64,000 bases of DNA from Segatella maculosa DSM 19339 = JCM 15638 (lineage in GTDB: Bacteria; Bacteroidota; Bacteroidia; Bacteroidales; Bacteroidaceae): NCBI RefSeq assembly GCF_000382385.1, contig NZ_KB908321.1:278278-342277 (forward strand). Direction: 5' to 3'. Below, one piece after another: positions 55,796 to 64,000 of this stretch. Position 1 is the first letter of the stretch. Every line of letters starts with the position of its first letter. The position numbers and the translations under genes were made by a program. The notes beneath the pieces were generated by a model. That model worked only from the letters and a program-made list of their open reading frames with translations. It did not search any database and had not been told where the DNA came from.

Positions 55796-55803
55796 CAAAG
55801 TTA
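55796..55803 (-). promoter_or_regulatory. -7 element of the nuo operon
   Basis: Leftward TAACTTTG at 55803-55796, 33 bp before the nuoA ATG. No obvious TTTG at -33. Confidence 0.55.
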
Positions 55804-55954
55804 ACAATAATATCAGAATAATTACGCTTTCTTCACAAAAAAAATAGTCCCAGCGAAAAACCTTATGGAAAAGCCGAGGAAAACTCGGTTACCCAATGAA
55901 GCGTGACTAAGATTATTGTGGACGGGATTTGAGCCATGAGTTTCGCCATCTCAG

Positions 55955-56045
55955 CCCTTTTAGCGTGCAAAATCAGTCATTTTACCGCTCAATATCAGCC
56001 ATATTGCACAGTGAAATGGCTGAGTTTGCCGTGCAATATGGCTGG
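55955..56045. repeat. ATGGCTGA-family dyad repeats
   Basis: CAGCCCTTTTAGCGTGCAA, CATTTTACCGCTCAAT, ATATTGCACAGTGAAATGGC and TTGCCGTGCAATATGGCTGG recur every 22 bp (CG or CA centres at 55964, 55986, 56008, 56030). Nothing else is seen in the gap 55763-56098 besides the nuo promoter. Confidence 0.7.
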
Positions 56046-56098
56046 ATTTGGAAAACGGAATGGATTCGGTTGCAATTCAATATGAAGACGATGCCCCA

Positions 56099-56902
56099 TC
56101 AAACCTTGAGTCTCACCTTGCCGTTAAAGCTGACAATGATGGTAATTTGATAGCTCGTGGGACTGTCGGGCACGCAGACACTGGCGTTGAAATGGAAGCC
56201 ATCGGTGTTGGTCTTTGTATAGACGATATCGCTTAAAATGCTTTGGACCAACACCTCGGGCGGAACTTGATGCCTGAAATCATTTTTCCGAAAATCATGG
56301 CTATAGAGTTGGGTTGCACCACGGTAGAGACTCAAGTGTATGATATTGTCATAGTAAACATTGTCAACCTCAACGCCGTCGTCGTTATATGTTTGTTTGG
56401 CCACTTTGTAGGTGGTCGGGTTCACCTGTATGTACCAATGATAATGATCATTTCCATAGATGATTACCGAATCGCGCTTGATAAGCTGGTTCTGATTTAA
56501 GGCTACGGGGCGTTTCTCCTCGAAGTAAGTCAAATAAGACTTGTCCTCTGTTTTCGTATATCTGATGATGTCTCCGTTTTGGTTTTTGAAGACAAAGAGA
56601 TGCGGTGCCTGCTTCACGATCAGATATTTGGTCGTAATAGCACTGTGCAGAACGAGGGTGTCTTTGAATATCTGGAAGTAAACCGGTTGAGAAGTAGTGT
56701 CGGGATAGAAAATCGTATCACCTACGACACGAAAGGCCGGATCATACTCTCCCTCATTCAGCCAAACGCCTTGCAACATTTGCTTTGCAGTCAAATCTTC
56801 TGATGGAGTTCTGTCAGTGTTTGACCTCTTGTTACCGCATGCAACTGTTATGATGGCACCCAGCAACAATGCTATGAATTGTAAAGTCCCGGTTTTCATC
56901 AA
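56099..56902 (-). CDS. DUF4738 lipoprotein
   Basis: A 267-residue lipoprotein with lipobox VACGN (Cys22). The body is beta-rich (for example WLNEGEYDPAFRVVGDTIFYPD), a lipocalin-like pattern of the type found in Bacteroidales DUF4738 proteins; function unknown. Its ATG overlaps the rfbC stop by 4 bp (56899-56902), so the two are translated together. The first or second Met may be used. Confidence 0.78.
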   Translation of the reverse strand: MMKTGTLQFIALLLGAIITVACGNKRSNTDRTPSEDLTAKQMLQGVWLNEGEYDPAFRVVGDTIFYPDTTSQPVYFQIFKDTLVLHSAITTKYLIVKQAPHLFVFKNQNGDIIRYTKTEDKSYLTYFEEKRPVALNQNQLIKRDSVIIYGNDHYHWYIQVNPTTYKVAKQTYNDDGVEVDNVYYDNIIHLSLYRGATQLYSHDFRKNDFRHQVPPEVLVQSILSDIVYTKTNTDGFHFNASVCVPDSPTSYQITIIVSFNGKVRLKV

Positions 56903-57447
56903 TCAAACAGTTCAGCATTTTTCAGCGCAGAGGCCTTAGAATCTTTCTCTGACGTCTGTATATCCTTTGAGTCTATAGGCCATTCTATATGGATATCTTC
57001 ATCATTCCAACGTATGCAAGCCTCATTTTGAGGGGAATAAGCATTGTCAACCTTGTAAGTAAAGATAGCTTCGTCGCTCAAAACCAAAAAACCATGTGCG
57101 AAACCGCGTGGAATAAAGAACTGATATTTGTTTTCATCCGAAAGCTCAACCATGACATATTTGCCAAAGGTTGGGCTGCTCTTGCGAATATCCACAGCGA
57201 CATCAAGCACTTTTCCTTTGATGACACGGACGAGTTTTGCCTGTGAATACTCTCCTTTTTGGTAATGCAGACCGCGCAACACACCATAGGAAGACTTGGA
57301 TTCATTGTCCTGAACGAATTCTATCTTACCAATGTGATGCTCAAATTCGTCTTTCTTCCATACCTCAAAGAAGTAACCTCGGGCATCATCAAAGACATGT
57401 GGCTTTAATATGAAAACTCCTTCAATCGCTGTCTTTATGTATTCCAT
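56899..57447 (-). CDS. rfbC: dTDP-4-dehydrorhamnose 3,5-epimerase
   Basis: Third step of dTDP-L-rhamnose synthesis. The 182-residue cupin has FKPHVFDDARGYFFE-type strand (VFILKPHVFDDARGYFFEVW), the catalytic His in GLHYQKGEYSQAKLVRV, and the catalytic Tyr/Asp region IPRGFAHGFLVLSDEAIFTYKVDN. The other rhamnose genes are not in the window. Leads a two-gene unit with the DUF4738 lipoprotein. Confidence 0.95.
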   Translation of the reverse strand: MEYIKTAIEGVFILKPHVFDDARGYFFEVWKKDEFEHHIGKIEFVQDNESKSSYGVLRGLHYQKGEYSQAKLVRVIKGKVLDVAVDIRKSSPTFGKYVMVELSDENKYQFFIPRGFAHGFLVLSDEAIFTYKVDNAYSPQNEACIRWNDEDIHIEWPIDSKDIQTSEKDSKASALKNAELFD

Positions 57448-57472
57448 CTTTCACTAACTGTTATTTACGCCA

Positions 57473-57502
57473 CAAAGGTACTATTTTTATAAGACCTTGC
57501 AA
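57473..57502 (-). promoter_or_regulatory. Promoter of rfbC
   Basis: Leftward TTG at 57502-57500, 19 bp, TACCTTTG at 57480-57473. It is divergent from the promoter at 57546. Confidence 0.65.
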
Positions 57503-57545
57503 TAGAAAGCACAAATTATTTTAATGATATTTTTATTTTGAAAAC

Positions 57546-57576
57546 TTTGTATCTTGAAATAAATATATTAATTTTG
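57546..57576 (+). promoter_or_regulatory. Promoter of the HU/SPOR gene
   Basis: TTTG at 57546-57549, 19 bp, TAATTTTG at 57569-57576. The GTG start codon follows after 5 bp, so the message would be nearly leaderless. Confidence 0.75.
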
Positions 57577-57581
57577 CAAAC

Positions 57582-58622
57582 GTGATTAGACTAGAAAGAC
57601 ATATAGAAATCCTATTGCTTACCAACGATTGTGTCATTATTCCAAACTTCGGTGGATTTATGGCCCATCATTTGGCTGCGCATTTTGACGAGCAAGATCA
57701 TTCATATCTTCCTCCGACCCGTTCTATTGGCTTTAATCCATTATTGAAAATCAATGATTCTCTTCTTGCACAATCTTATGTGGAAGCCTATGATATCAGT
57801 TATCCTGAGGCATTGAGACAGATAGAGCAAGAGGCTGAAGAGATAAAACAGCTGTTGGGCGAAGGAGGCTCCTACGAAATGAAAGACCTTGGCACGCTAA
57901 ATGTCAACTCGGAAGGTCACTATGCCTTTGAACCCTGTGAAGCGGGGCTGCTCACTCCAACCTTATATGGATTAAGCAGCTTTGAATTAAAGAGATTAAA
58001 CGTTGGTGAAACCGAAGTTCCAGCAAGACTTGAACTTACAAGCGTGCAAAGTTCTTCCGACTCAACAGTTGAACCTGACATATCGGAAGAAATCTTATCA
58101 GAGGAAAATACGTACACTATTCAACGGAGTGTCGTAAGGAATATCATGGTTGCATGTATTGCATTGCTGGCTTTTCTACTGCTGCCTTCCTCTTTGGAGA
58201 ACGGAGGAGAGTTGGCAAGAACCGGTAGTGGGATTGACACAGGACTCCTTACACGCATTATGCCCAAAGATGTTACGTTGGGAAATGCTACAGCATATAT
58301 TGCCAAGGAGGTGTCTTCTAAGAAAGAAGAGGCCCCACATCAAATTGATAATACCGAAAGACAGAAAGCAGATACAAAGCGCATTGAGCCTACGGATTAT
58401 TATAGTATTGTTTTAGCAAGCAGGATTACCCATAAGAATGCAAGACAATTTGTCAAAAGATTGCATGGAATGGGATATGATGCTGCAAGAATAATGAAAC
58501 GCAACAACCAGATAAAGGTTATTTATGGCGTATATGCTTCGGAGAATGATGCTCGTAAGGTTGTCAACAAGTTCTATAAACATACCGAATTTACTGATTG
58601 TTGGGTCACACACATCAGATAA
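57582..58622 (+). CDS. HU-CCDC81/SPOR-domain envelope protein
   Basis: A 346-residue protein probably acting at the division site or cell wall. The N-terminal 130 residues resemble the paired HU-like domains of Bacteroidetes SPOR proteins (HIEILLLTNDCVIIPNFGGF, YEMKDLGTLNVNSEG). An acidic linker, one membrane helix (about 187-205) and a C-terminal SPOR domain (about 272-346; YYSIVLASRITHKNARQFV...) follow. SPOR domains bind glycan strands stripped of stem peptides. GTG start at 57582 is the only start that keeps the conserved N terminus. 21 bp before the FHA gene. Confidence 0.85.
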   Translation: MIRLERHIEILLLTNDCVIIPNFGGFMAHHLAAHFDEQDHSYLPPTRSIGFNPLLKINDSLLAQSYVEAYDISYPEALRQIEQEAEEIKQLLGEGGSYEMKDLGTLNVNSEGHYAFEPCEAGLLTPTLYGLSSFELKRLNVGETEVPARLELTSVQSSSDSTVEPDISEEILSEENTYTIQRSVVRNIMVACIALLAFLLLPSSLENGGELARTGSGIDTGLLTRIMPKDVTLGNATAYIAKEVSSKKEEAPHQIDNTERQKADTKRIEPTDYYSIVLASRITHKNARQFVKRLHGMGYDAARIMKRNNQIKVIYGVYASENDARKVVNKFYKHTEFTDCWVTHIR

Positions 58623-58643
58623 ACCGCTTTCACAGTCAAGGGT

Positions 58644-59168
58644 ATGAAACGTGTACGTTGTCCAAAATGCGATAATTATGTCACATTTGATGAAACCAAA
58701 TATCAGGTTGGCCAATCTTTAGTCTTTGAATGTCCGGAGTGTGGAAAGAATTTTGGCATTCGAATTGGCATGTCTAAGCTTCGAAACATACAAAAAGAAG
58801 AGGTTTTAGATGAGCATGTCAATGAAAACGGATACGGTGCTATTGTCGTCATTGAAAATGTTTTCCATTATAAACAGGTGATTCCGCTGAAAATGGGAAA
58901 CAATATCATAGGACGATATATGAAAGGGAGCAATATCAACTGCCCTATTGAAACTAACGATCCCAGTATAGATATGACGCACTGCATTATAAATGTCAGT
59001 CGAAAAAGGGATGGTAAAATCCAATATGTCATTTGCGATGGGCCAAGTTATACAGGGACATTTGTAGATAATGAAATCTTGAAGGACAAAGAGCGTAGGG
59101 TTATTAAAGATGGCTGTCTTTTCACGATTGGGGCTACAAGTATCATTCTTCGTGCCACAGAAGAATGA
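58644..59168 (+). CDS. Zinc-ribbon and FHA-domain protein
   Basis: A 174-residue protein. A small zinc ribbon (Cys6, Cys9, Cys30, Cys33 in CPKC and CPEC) precedes a forkhead-associated domain (about 70-170). The FHA part has GNNIIGRYMKGSNINCPIE and DPSIDMTHCIINVSRKRDG, with the Arg and Ser/His positions that contact phosphothreonine. It probably reads Ser/Thr phosphorylation. Placed with the SPOR gene it may take part in division or wall control; this is inference. Confidence 0.85.
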   Translation: MKRVRCPKCDNYVTFDETKYQVGQSLVFECPECGKNFGIRIGMSKLRNIQKEEVLDEHVNENGYGAIVVIENVFHYKQVIPLKMGNNIIGRYMKGSNINCPIETNDPSIDMTHCIINVSRKRDGKIQYVICDGPSYTGTFVDNEILKDKERRVIKDGCLFTIGATSIILRATEE

Positions 59169-59242
59169 GACTCTTAAATATACATATATAGGATTGACTA
59201 AGAAAAAAGCAATTATAATTTCCATTTCTTAGTTAAATTATA

Positions 59243-59250
59243 TATCTTTG
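59243..59250 (+). promoter_or_regulatory. -7 element of the purU-his group
   Basis: TATCTTTG, an exact match, 50 bp before the purU ATG. The -33 region lacks TTTG. Confidence 0.55.
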
Positions 59251-59300
59251 CAAATTGTATAGAAGAACCCATAATTAGGTTACAATCTGAAAGATATATA

Positions 59301-60164
59301 ATGAAGTCAACTGCCATATTACTTCTCCATTGTCCGGACAAGCAAGGTATCATTAGTGAGATAACAAAATTCATTACTGATAATCAGGGAAATATTGTCT
59401 ATTTAGATCAGTATGTTGATCATGAAGATGGTGTTTTCTTTATGAGATTAGAATGGGAATTAGCTGATTTTATGATTCCCAGAGATAAAATAGAAGACAT
59501 CATAAATACACTTTATAGAACGAGATATCACTTAGAGTTCAATATTTACTTTAGTGACGAGAAACCACGCATGGCCATTTTTGTCAGCAAGATGAGCCAT
59601 TGTCTCTATGACTTGTTGGCACGTTATAAAGCCGGAGAGTGGGATGTAGAGATACCATGTATCATAAGCAATCATGAAACCTTAAGATATATTGCAGAAC
59701 AGTTTGATATTCCCTATTATGTATGGCCGATAGAAAAAGACCATAGTAACAAAGATGAGGTTGAGACAAAAGAAATGGAACTACTCAAAAAAGAGAAAAT
59801 TACGTTCATTGTCTTGGCCCGTTATATGCAAATTATCAGTGAAAGAATGATAGAGACTTATCCAAACCATATTATCAATATCCATCATTCGTTTCTACCC
59901 GCGTTTATTGGTTCTAAACCTTATCATCAAGCATGGGAACGTGGTGTAAAAATCATTGGAGCTACAAGTCATTATGTCACATCTGAGTTGGATGCTGGTC
60001 CAATCATAGAGCAAGATGTCACACGTATCAGCCATAAAGATACTCCACATAGCCTTATTATGAAAGGAAAGGATTTGGAAAAAATTGTATTGAGCAGAGC
60101 CGTGACTAAACATATTGAACGGAAAATACTGACATACAATAATAAGACGATTATATTTTCTTAA
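59301..60164 (+). CDS. purU: Formyltetrahydrofolate deformylase
   Basis: Hydrolyses 10-formyl-THF to formate and THF, balancing one-carbon units and serving purine synthesis. The 287-residue protein has an ACT domain (about 5-80) and a formyltransferase-type domain (about 90-280). The catalytic His is in NIHHSFLPAFIG and the Asp in TSELDAGPIIEQD. First of seven rightward genes; 9 bp before hisH. Confidence 0.95.
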   Translation: MKSTAILLLHCPDKQGIISEITKFITDNQGNIVYLDQYVDHEDGVFFMRLEWELADFMIPRDKIEDIINTLYRTRYHLEFNIYFSDEKPRMAIFVSKMSHCLYDLLARYKAGEWDVEIPCIISNHETLRYIAEQFDIPYYVWPIEKDHSNKDEVETKEMELLKKEKITFIVLARYMQIISERMIETYPNHIINIHHSFLPAFIGSKPYHQAWERGVKIIGATSHYVTSELDAGPIIEQDVTRISHKDTPHSLIMKGKDLEKIVLSRAVTKHIERKILTYNNKTIIFS

Positions 60165-60173
60165 TTACCACTT

Positions 60174-60779
60174 ATGACAGTAGCCATTGTAAAATATAAT
60201 GCCGGCAATATCTATTCGGTTGTCAATGCTTTGAGACGTTTAGGCATACAGTCGATCTTGACCGATGATGCAGAGACCTTGCGGAAAGCGGATAAAGTGA
60301 TATTTCCCGGACAGGGTAATGCACTTGAAGCCATGGCCCATCTGAGAAAATACAGACTTGATGAGGAAATTAAAAACCTCACTCAACCTGTTCTTGGCAT
60401 CTGTGTAGGGCAACAACTTCTGTGCAAACACTCAAAAGAGGGGGACGTTGATTGCATTGGCATCTTTGATGCTGTAGTTGAAAAATTCCATCCCGTTGCA
60501 CATGAGGATAAAGTGCCGGTTATGGGATGGCAAAAAATAGAAATCCAAGGAGAGCAATATCAGGGGAATAATCTTTTGAAAGGATTGGGAGAGCACCCGT
60601 ATGTCTATTTTTTACATAGTTACTATGTGCCCATAACAAGCTATACTATTGCAACAGCTAACTATATTCTCCCCTATTCAGCATGCATGCAAAAGGACAA
60701 TTTCTATGCATGCCAATTCCACCCCGAGAAAAGTGGGAAGACTGGAGAACGAATACTGCAAAACTTTCTGGACTTATGA
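60174..60779 (+). CDS. hisH: Imidazole glycerol phosphate synthase, glutaminase subunit
   Basis: Produces ammonia for HisF in histidine synthesis. The 201-residue class I amidotransferase has the nucleophile Cys77 in GICVGQQLL, the oxyanion region FPGQGNA, and CQFHPEKSG near the C terminus. Complete. Its stop overlaps the hisA start by 4 bp (ATGA). Confidence 0.96.
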   Translation: MTVAIVKYNAGNIYSVVNALRRLGIQSILTDDAETLRKADKVIFPGQGNALEAMAHLRKYRLDEEIKNLTQPVLGICVGQQLLCKHSKEGDVDCIGIFDAVVEKFHPVAHEDKVPVMGWQKIEIQGEQYQGNNLLKGLGEHPYVYFLHSYYVPITSYTIATANYILPYSACMQKDNFYACQFHPEKSGKTGERILQNFLDL

Positions 60780-61492
60780 ATATAGAGCTTATACCTGCAA
60801 TTGACATTATAAACGGACAATGTGTCCGTCTCACAAAAGGGGATTACAACCAGAAAATCATATATGACGATGATCCGGTGCATGTGGCATGCAACATTGA
60901 AAAATTGGGATTCAAACGATTACATATAGTGGATCTTGATGGAGCAGCAGCAGGGCATATCATAAATGAAAAGGTATTGAAGGCGATTACCTCTACAACG
61001 GATTTGAAAGTGGACTTCGGTGGAGGTATAAAAACAGGGGAAGACATAGAAGCTGCTTTCGCTGCCGGAGCTCATATGGTTACCGTTGGAAGTGTTTCTG
61101 CCACAGACCCGGAACTTTTTTTTAGTTGGTTATCACGTTATCATGCAGACAGGCTTATTTTAGGAGCAGATGTTAAAGATGGCGACGTGTATGTAAATGG
61201 TTGGAAGAAGAATTCGGGAAAGAAAATACTTCCTTTCCTAAAACAATATGTAGATGAAGGTATTAAAAATGTGCTATGTACAGAGATTAATAAAGATGGA
61301 ACTTTGTCAGGACCAGAAATAACCTTGTATCAACAAATCATGAAAATATATCCTGATTTGCATCTGATTGCAAGCGGTGGGGTTTCAAGTAATGAAGATA
61401 TTGTTCATTTGGAGCAAGCCGGTATTCCTGCAGTCGTATTTGGTAAGGCTTTTTATGAAGGAAGAATAAATATCAAGCAATTGGAATTATGA
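60776..61492 (+). CDS. hisA: ProFAR isomerase
   Basis: Isomerises ProFAR to PRFAR, fourth step of histidine synthesis. A 238-residue barrel starting [19 protein letters not shown], where the Asp in AIDI is catalytic. The phosphate loops are [10 protein letters not shown] and ASGGVSS. The open frame begins upstream at 60683, but ATG 60776 gives the family's standard N terminus and coupling to hisH. Confidence 0.96.
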   Translation: MNIELIPAIDIINGQCVRLTKGDYNQKIIYDDDPVHVACNIEKLGFKRLHIVDLDGAAAGHIINEKVLKAITSTTDLKVDFGGGIKTGEDIEAAFAAGAHMVTVGSVSATDPELFFSWLSRYHADRLILGADVKDGDVYVNGWKKNSGKKILPFLKQYVDEGIKNVLCTEINKDGTLSGPEITLYQQIMKIYPDLHLIASGGVSSNEDIVHLEQAGIPAVVFGKAFYEGRINIKQLEL

Positions 61493-62250
61493 ATGCATTG
61501 GCAAAAAGAATTATTCCCTGTCTTGATGTTAAAGACGGAAAAACGGTCAAAGGAACGAATTTTGTCAACCTAAGGAATGCCGGTGACCCGGTTGAACTTG
61601 GTAAGGCATATAGCGATGCCGGGGCAGACGAGTTGGTCTTTCTGGATATAACAGCCAGTTTGGAAGGTAGGAAGACATTCACAAATATGGTAGAACGTGT
61701 CGCTAAGGAGATTAATATTCCTTTTACTGTAGGAGGAGGGGTTAATGAATTAGCAGATGTGGACCGGTTATTACAAGCAGGGGCAGACAAAGTAAGTATC
61801 AATAGTGCGGTATTATGTCAACCTGACTTAATTAATCAGATTACAAATCACTATGGTTCACAAGTCTGTGTTTGCGCTATTGATGCACGATATGATAAAG
61901 ATGATTGGTATTGCTATATTAGAGGTGGGCGTGAAAAAACAGGAAGAAAGCTTTTCGAGTGGGCTAAGGAAGTGGCAGACCGTGGTGCAGGTGAAATTCT
62001 TTTCACAAGCATGGACCACGATGGAATAAAACAAGGATTTGCCAATGAAGCCCTTGCGCAATTATCAGAAATAGTAAGTATTCCAATTATAGCCAGTGGT
62101 GGAGCCGGAAAAGAAGAACATTTCAAAGATGTTTTTTTGCAAGGTAAAGCCGATGCGGCTTTAGCTGCCAGCGTGTTTCATTTTGGAGAATTGACAATTC
62201 CACATCTAAAGCAATATCTTAAAAAAGAAGGTATCAATGTTAGAATATAA
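61489..62250 (+). CDS. hisF: Imidazole glycerol phosphate synthase, cyclase subunit
   Basis: Converts PRFAR plus ammonia to imidazole glycerol phosphate and AICAR. The 253-residue barrel has catalytic Asp residues in [14 protein letters not shown] and [11 protein letters not shown], with phosphate sites VGGGVNE and ASGGAG. Its ATG overlaps the hisA stop by 4 bp. Confidence 0.97.
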   Translation: MNALAKRIIPCLDVKDGKTVKGTNFVNLRNAGDPVELGKAYSDAGADELVFLDITASLEGRKTFTNMVERVAKEINIPFTVGGGVNELADVDRLLQAGADKVSINSAVLCQPDLINQITNHYGSQVCVCAIDARYDKDDWYCYIRGGREKTGRKLFEWAKEVADRGAGEILFTSMDHDGIKQGFANEALAQLSEIVSIPIIASGGAGKEEHFKDVFLQGKADAALAASVFHFGELTIPHLKQYLKKEGINVRI

Positions 62251-62265
62251 TAGAGGATAAATTAT

Positions 62266-62907
62266 ATGTATATAGATTTCAATAAGATGAATGGACTTGT
62301 TCCTGCTATTATTCAAGATGCAGTAACAAAGAATGTACTTATGCTTGGATATATGAATCAGGAAGCTTATAGAAAAACTATTGAAACAAAGAAAGTGACA
62401 TTTTGGAGTCGTGAGCGTAAATGCTTATGGACAAAGGGAGAAACCAGTGGAAACTATTTGAATCTTGTTAATATCAAAAACGATTGTGACAATGATACTT
62501 TGCTCATCAGCGTACAACCGGAAGGTCCTACGTGTCATACGGGAACAGATACGTGTTGGGGGGAAACTAATAACTATAATCCTATCTTATTTCTGAGTGA
62601 ACTTCAAGACTTTATAAATCAACGTTATCATGATATGCCTGAAGATAGCTATACAACAAGCCTATTTAAAAAGGGGGTAAACAGAATAGCACAAAAGGTT
62701 GGTGAAGAAGCATTGGAGACAGTCATTGAAGCAACAGCGGGAACAAAAGATAAATTAGTTTACGAGGCATCAGATATGCTTTATCACCTTATAGTACTAC
62801 TTACAAATAAAGGGCTTCGTATTGAAAATTTAGCACAAGAACTATTAGAACGACATACACCTAATTGGGATAAGAAACGTCGTATAGCTAAAAGTAAGAA
62901 TAAGTAA
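62266..62907 (+). CDS. hisI: Bifunctional PR-AMP cyclohydrolase / PR-ATP pyrophosphohydrolase
   Basis: Steps 2 and 3 of histidine synthesis in one chain of 213 residues. The cyclohydrolase half (about 1-105) has FWSRERKCLWTKGETSGN and the metal motif QPEGPTCHTGTDTCW. The pyrophosphohydrolase half (about 110-205) has QKVGEEALETVIEA and the acidic DMLYHLIVLL. 15 bp after hisF. The rest of the his genes are outside the window. Confidence 0.96.
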   Translation: MYIDFNKMNGLVPAIIQDAVTKNVLMLGYMNQEAYRKTIETKKVTFWSRERKCLWTKGETSGNYLNLVNIKNDCDNDTLLISVQPEGPTCHTGTDTCWGETNNYNPILFLSELQDFINQRYHDMPEDSYTTSLFKKGVNRIAQKVGEEALETVIEATAGTKDKLVYEASDMLYHLIVLLTNKGLRIENLAQELLERHTPNWDKKRRIAKSKNK

Positions 62908-62918
62908 AAAATATAAAT

Positions 62919-63653
62919 ATGAATTTGATTGATTATAAGAATATTGATATATATCAGGACGATACGCTGATACTTAAAGATGTGAATTTCCATGTAGATG
63001 AAGGAGAGTTCTTATATATTATAGGTAAGGTTGGTTCGGGGAAGACCAGCCTACTTAGAACATTTTATTGTGAACTTGATATTTATAACAAGGAAGAGAG
63101 TGGTGAAAAAAAAGCAGAAATACTTGGTAGGGAGATTATGGCGCTGAAAAGGCGAGATATCCCAGCCCTTCGTAGAGAAATAGGTGTTATTTTTCAGGAC
63201 TTTAAGCTATTGCATGAAAAAACGGTATGGGAAAATTTAGCATTTGTCCTGAAATCTACCGGCTGGAAGGATTCTAAAGAGATTGAAGAACGTATTGAGA
63301 GTGTACTTACAGATGTTGGCATGATTGATAAAATCAACAAAATGCCTTATGAACTATCTGGAGGCGAACAGCAACGTATAGCCATTGCACGTGCTATTTT
63401 AAATAGACCGAAATTGATAGTTGCAGATGAGCCTACTGGTAATCTCGATTCCGAAACTGCCGATAATATAATTAGTCTACTCAGAGATATTGCAACCACA
63501 GGGACTGCTGTTATTATAACAACGCATAATATTTCACTGTTAGACAAATATAAAGGAATAGTATATCGTTGTAAAGATGGAGTTATTAATGATGTAACGA
63601 CAGAATACAACAAAATGGATCTTACCGAAGATGCAGAATATAAAATTCCATAG
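62919..63653 (+). CDS. ftsE: ABC ATPase, FtsE-like
   Basis: A 244-residue ABC ATP-binding protein. Walker A GKVGSGKT (36-43), Q-loop [16 protein letters not shown], signature LSGGEQQR (146-153) and Walker [13 protein letters not shown]. The overall pattern and the phrase [16 protein letters not shown] are those of FtsE, which with FtsX activates wall hydrolases at the septum. No ftsX lies in the window. It may also serve another FtsX/MacB-like permease. Confidence 0.85.
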   Translation: MNLIDYKNIDIYQDDTLILKDVNFHVDEGEFLYIIGKVGSGKTSLLRTFYCELDIYNKEESGEKKAEILGREIMALKRRDIPALRREIGVIFQDFKLLHEKTVWENLAFVLKSTGWKDSKEIEERIESVLTDVGMIDKINKMPYELSGGEQQRIAIARAILNRPKLIVADEPTGNLDSETADNIISLLRDIATTGTAVIITTHNISLLDKYKGIVYRCKDGVINDVTTEYNKMDLTEDAEYKIP

Positions 63654-63686
63654 AATAAAGATATATATTTCTTAAATATTACAATC

Positions 63687-64000
63687 ATGAAGGTAATGAA
63701 ATTTGGAGGTACTTCCGTTGGTTCACCTGAACGTATGAAGCATGTAGCCTCTTTGGTAACAGAATCAGGTGAGACTACTTTTATTATCTTATCTGCAATG
63801 AGTGGTACAACAAATTCACTTATAGAGATATCCGAATATCTATATAAGAAGAATCCCGAAGGTGCCAATGAAATTATAAATAAACTTGAAACAAAATATT
63901 TGCAGCATGTAGAAGATCTGTATGTGACAGACGAATACAAGCAAAAGACAAGAGATTTTTTACATACCGAATTCAATTATCTACGCTCTTTCACAAAAGG
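63687..64000 (+). CDS. Aspartate kinase (3' end cut off)
   Basis: First enzyme of the lysine/threonine/methionine branch. Only the N-terminal 104 residues are inside the window: [20 protein letters not shown], the aspartokinase signature with the KFGGTS phosphate-binding start, then [11 protein letters not shown]. Monofunctional (lysC-type) or fused to homoserine dehydrogenase cannot be told. 33 bp after ftsE. Confidence 0.93.
   Translation, partial: MKVMKFGGTSVGSPERMKHVASLVTESGETTFIILSAMSGTTNSLIEISEYLYKKNPEGANEIINKLETKYLQHVEDLYVTDEYKQKTRDFLHTEFNYLRSFTK

Noticed and set aside
59195..59232. Terminator after the FHA gene (ACTAAGAAA / TTTCTTAGT)
   Set aside because: The stem is A/T-rich with a 19-nt loop and no T run, and it merges with the purU promoter region; too weak to list.
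1..64000. rRNA, tRNA, prophage, insertion sequence or replication origin
   Set aside because: I looked for rRNA/tRNA hallmarks, transposase and integrase motifs and DnaA-box clusters and saw none that I can support by eye; a covariance or profile search would be decisive.

Overview
The window looks like chromosomal DNA of a member of the Prevotellaceae (Bacteroidales). The evidence is SusC/SusD and TonB-dependent receptors, Bacteroidetes-type promoters (TTTG, 19-20 bp, TAnnTTTG) in front of many genes, a Nuo cluster with fused NuoCD and no NuoEFG, S9 dipeptidyl peptidases, and Bacteroidetes-only families (DUF3078, DUF4738, HU/SPOR). The species cannot be fixed from this sequence. I found no rRNA or tRNA gene, insertion sequence, phage gene or CRISPR array. 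The two edge genes (dipeptidyl peptidase IV on the left, aspartate kinase on the right) are cut by the window.

Layout. 1-9 kb: DPP IV, a TonB-dependent receptor convergent with pyruvate kinase, then a leftward group of a GHL10-type glycosidase, an RluA-type pseudouridine synthase and a 50-residue membrane protein. 9-14 kb: a candidate small RNA, then a 58-residue membrane protein, an AmgK-like kinase fused to a RapZ C-terminal domain, a MurU-like nucleotidyltransferase and guaA, a set that suggests amino-sugar/peptidoglycan recycling next to purine synthesis. 14-19 kb: an orphan beta-class DNA methyltransferase, mscL, gapA, miaA and a Crp/Fnr regulator. 19-24 kb: a storage-polysaccharide operon (debranching enzyme, glycogen-synthase-like glycosyltransferase, GH57 protein); the GH57 protein seems to lack both catalytic acids.

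24-36 kb: a secreted propeller-like protein with a glycerol-1-phosphate-dehydrogenase-like enzyme, then SusC, SusD, a BACON lipoprotein and a calcineurin-like phosphoesterase. No glycosidase is present, so this uptake locus may serve a phosphorylated substrate. 36-45 kb, leftward: pyrG, yidC, a DPP5-like peptidase and an MFS carrier (probably dipeptide release and uptake), plus a DUF3078 outer-membrane protein. 45-56 kb, leftward: nuoA-B-CD-H-I-J-K-L-M-N. 56-57.5 kb: rfbC coupled to a DUF4738 lipoprotein. 57.5-64 kb, rightward: an HU/SPOR protein and a zinc-ribbon/FHA protein, then purU-hisH-hisA-hisF-hisIE-ftsE-lysC.

The most unusual signal is between the genes. Nearly every large gap at an operon border (about 1.8, 6, 9, 14, 24, 27.5, 36, 45 and 56 kb) holds a run of short dyads at a fixed period, 22-23 bp in one class and about 41 bp in another. 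Sequence differs between arrays and drifts within them, yet the period and usually the two-fold symmetry are kept. At 36.0-36.36 kb the two arms of the dyad change together from unit to unit. I know of no established explanation for this.
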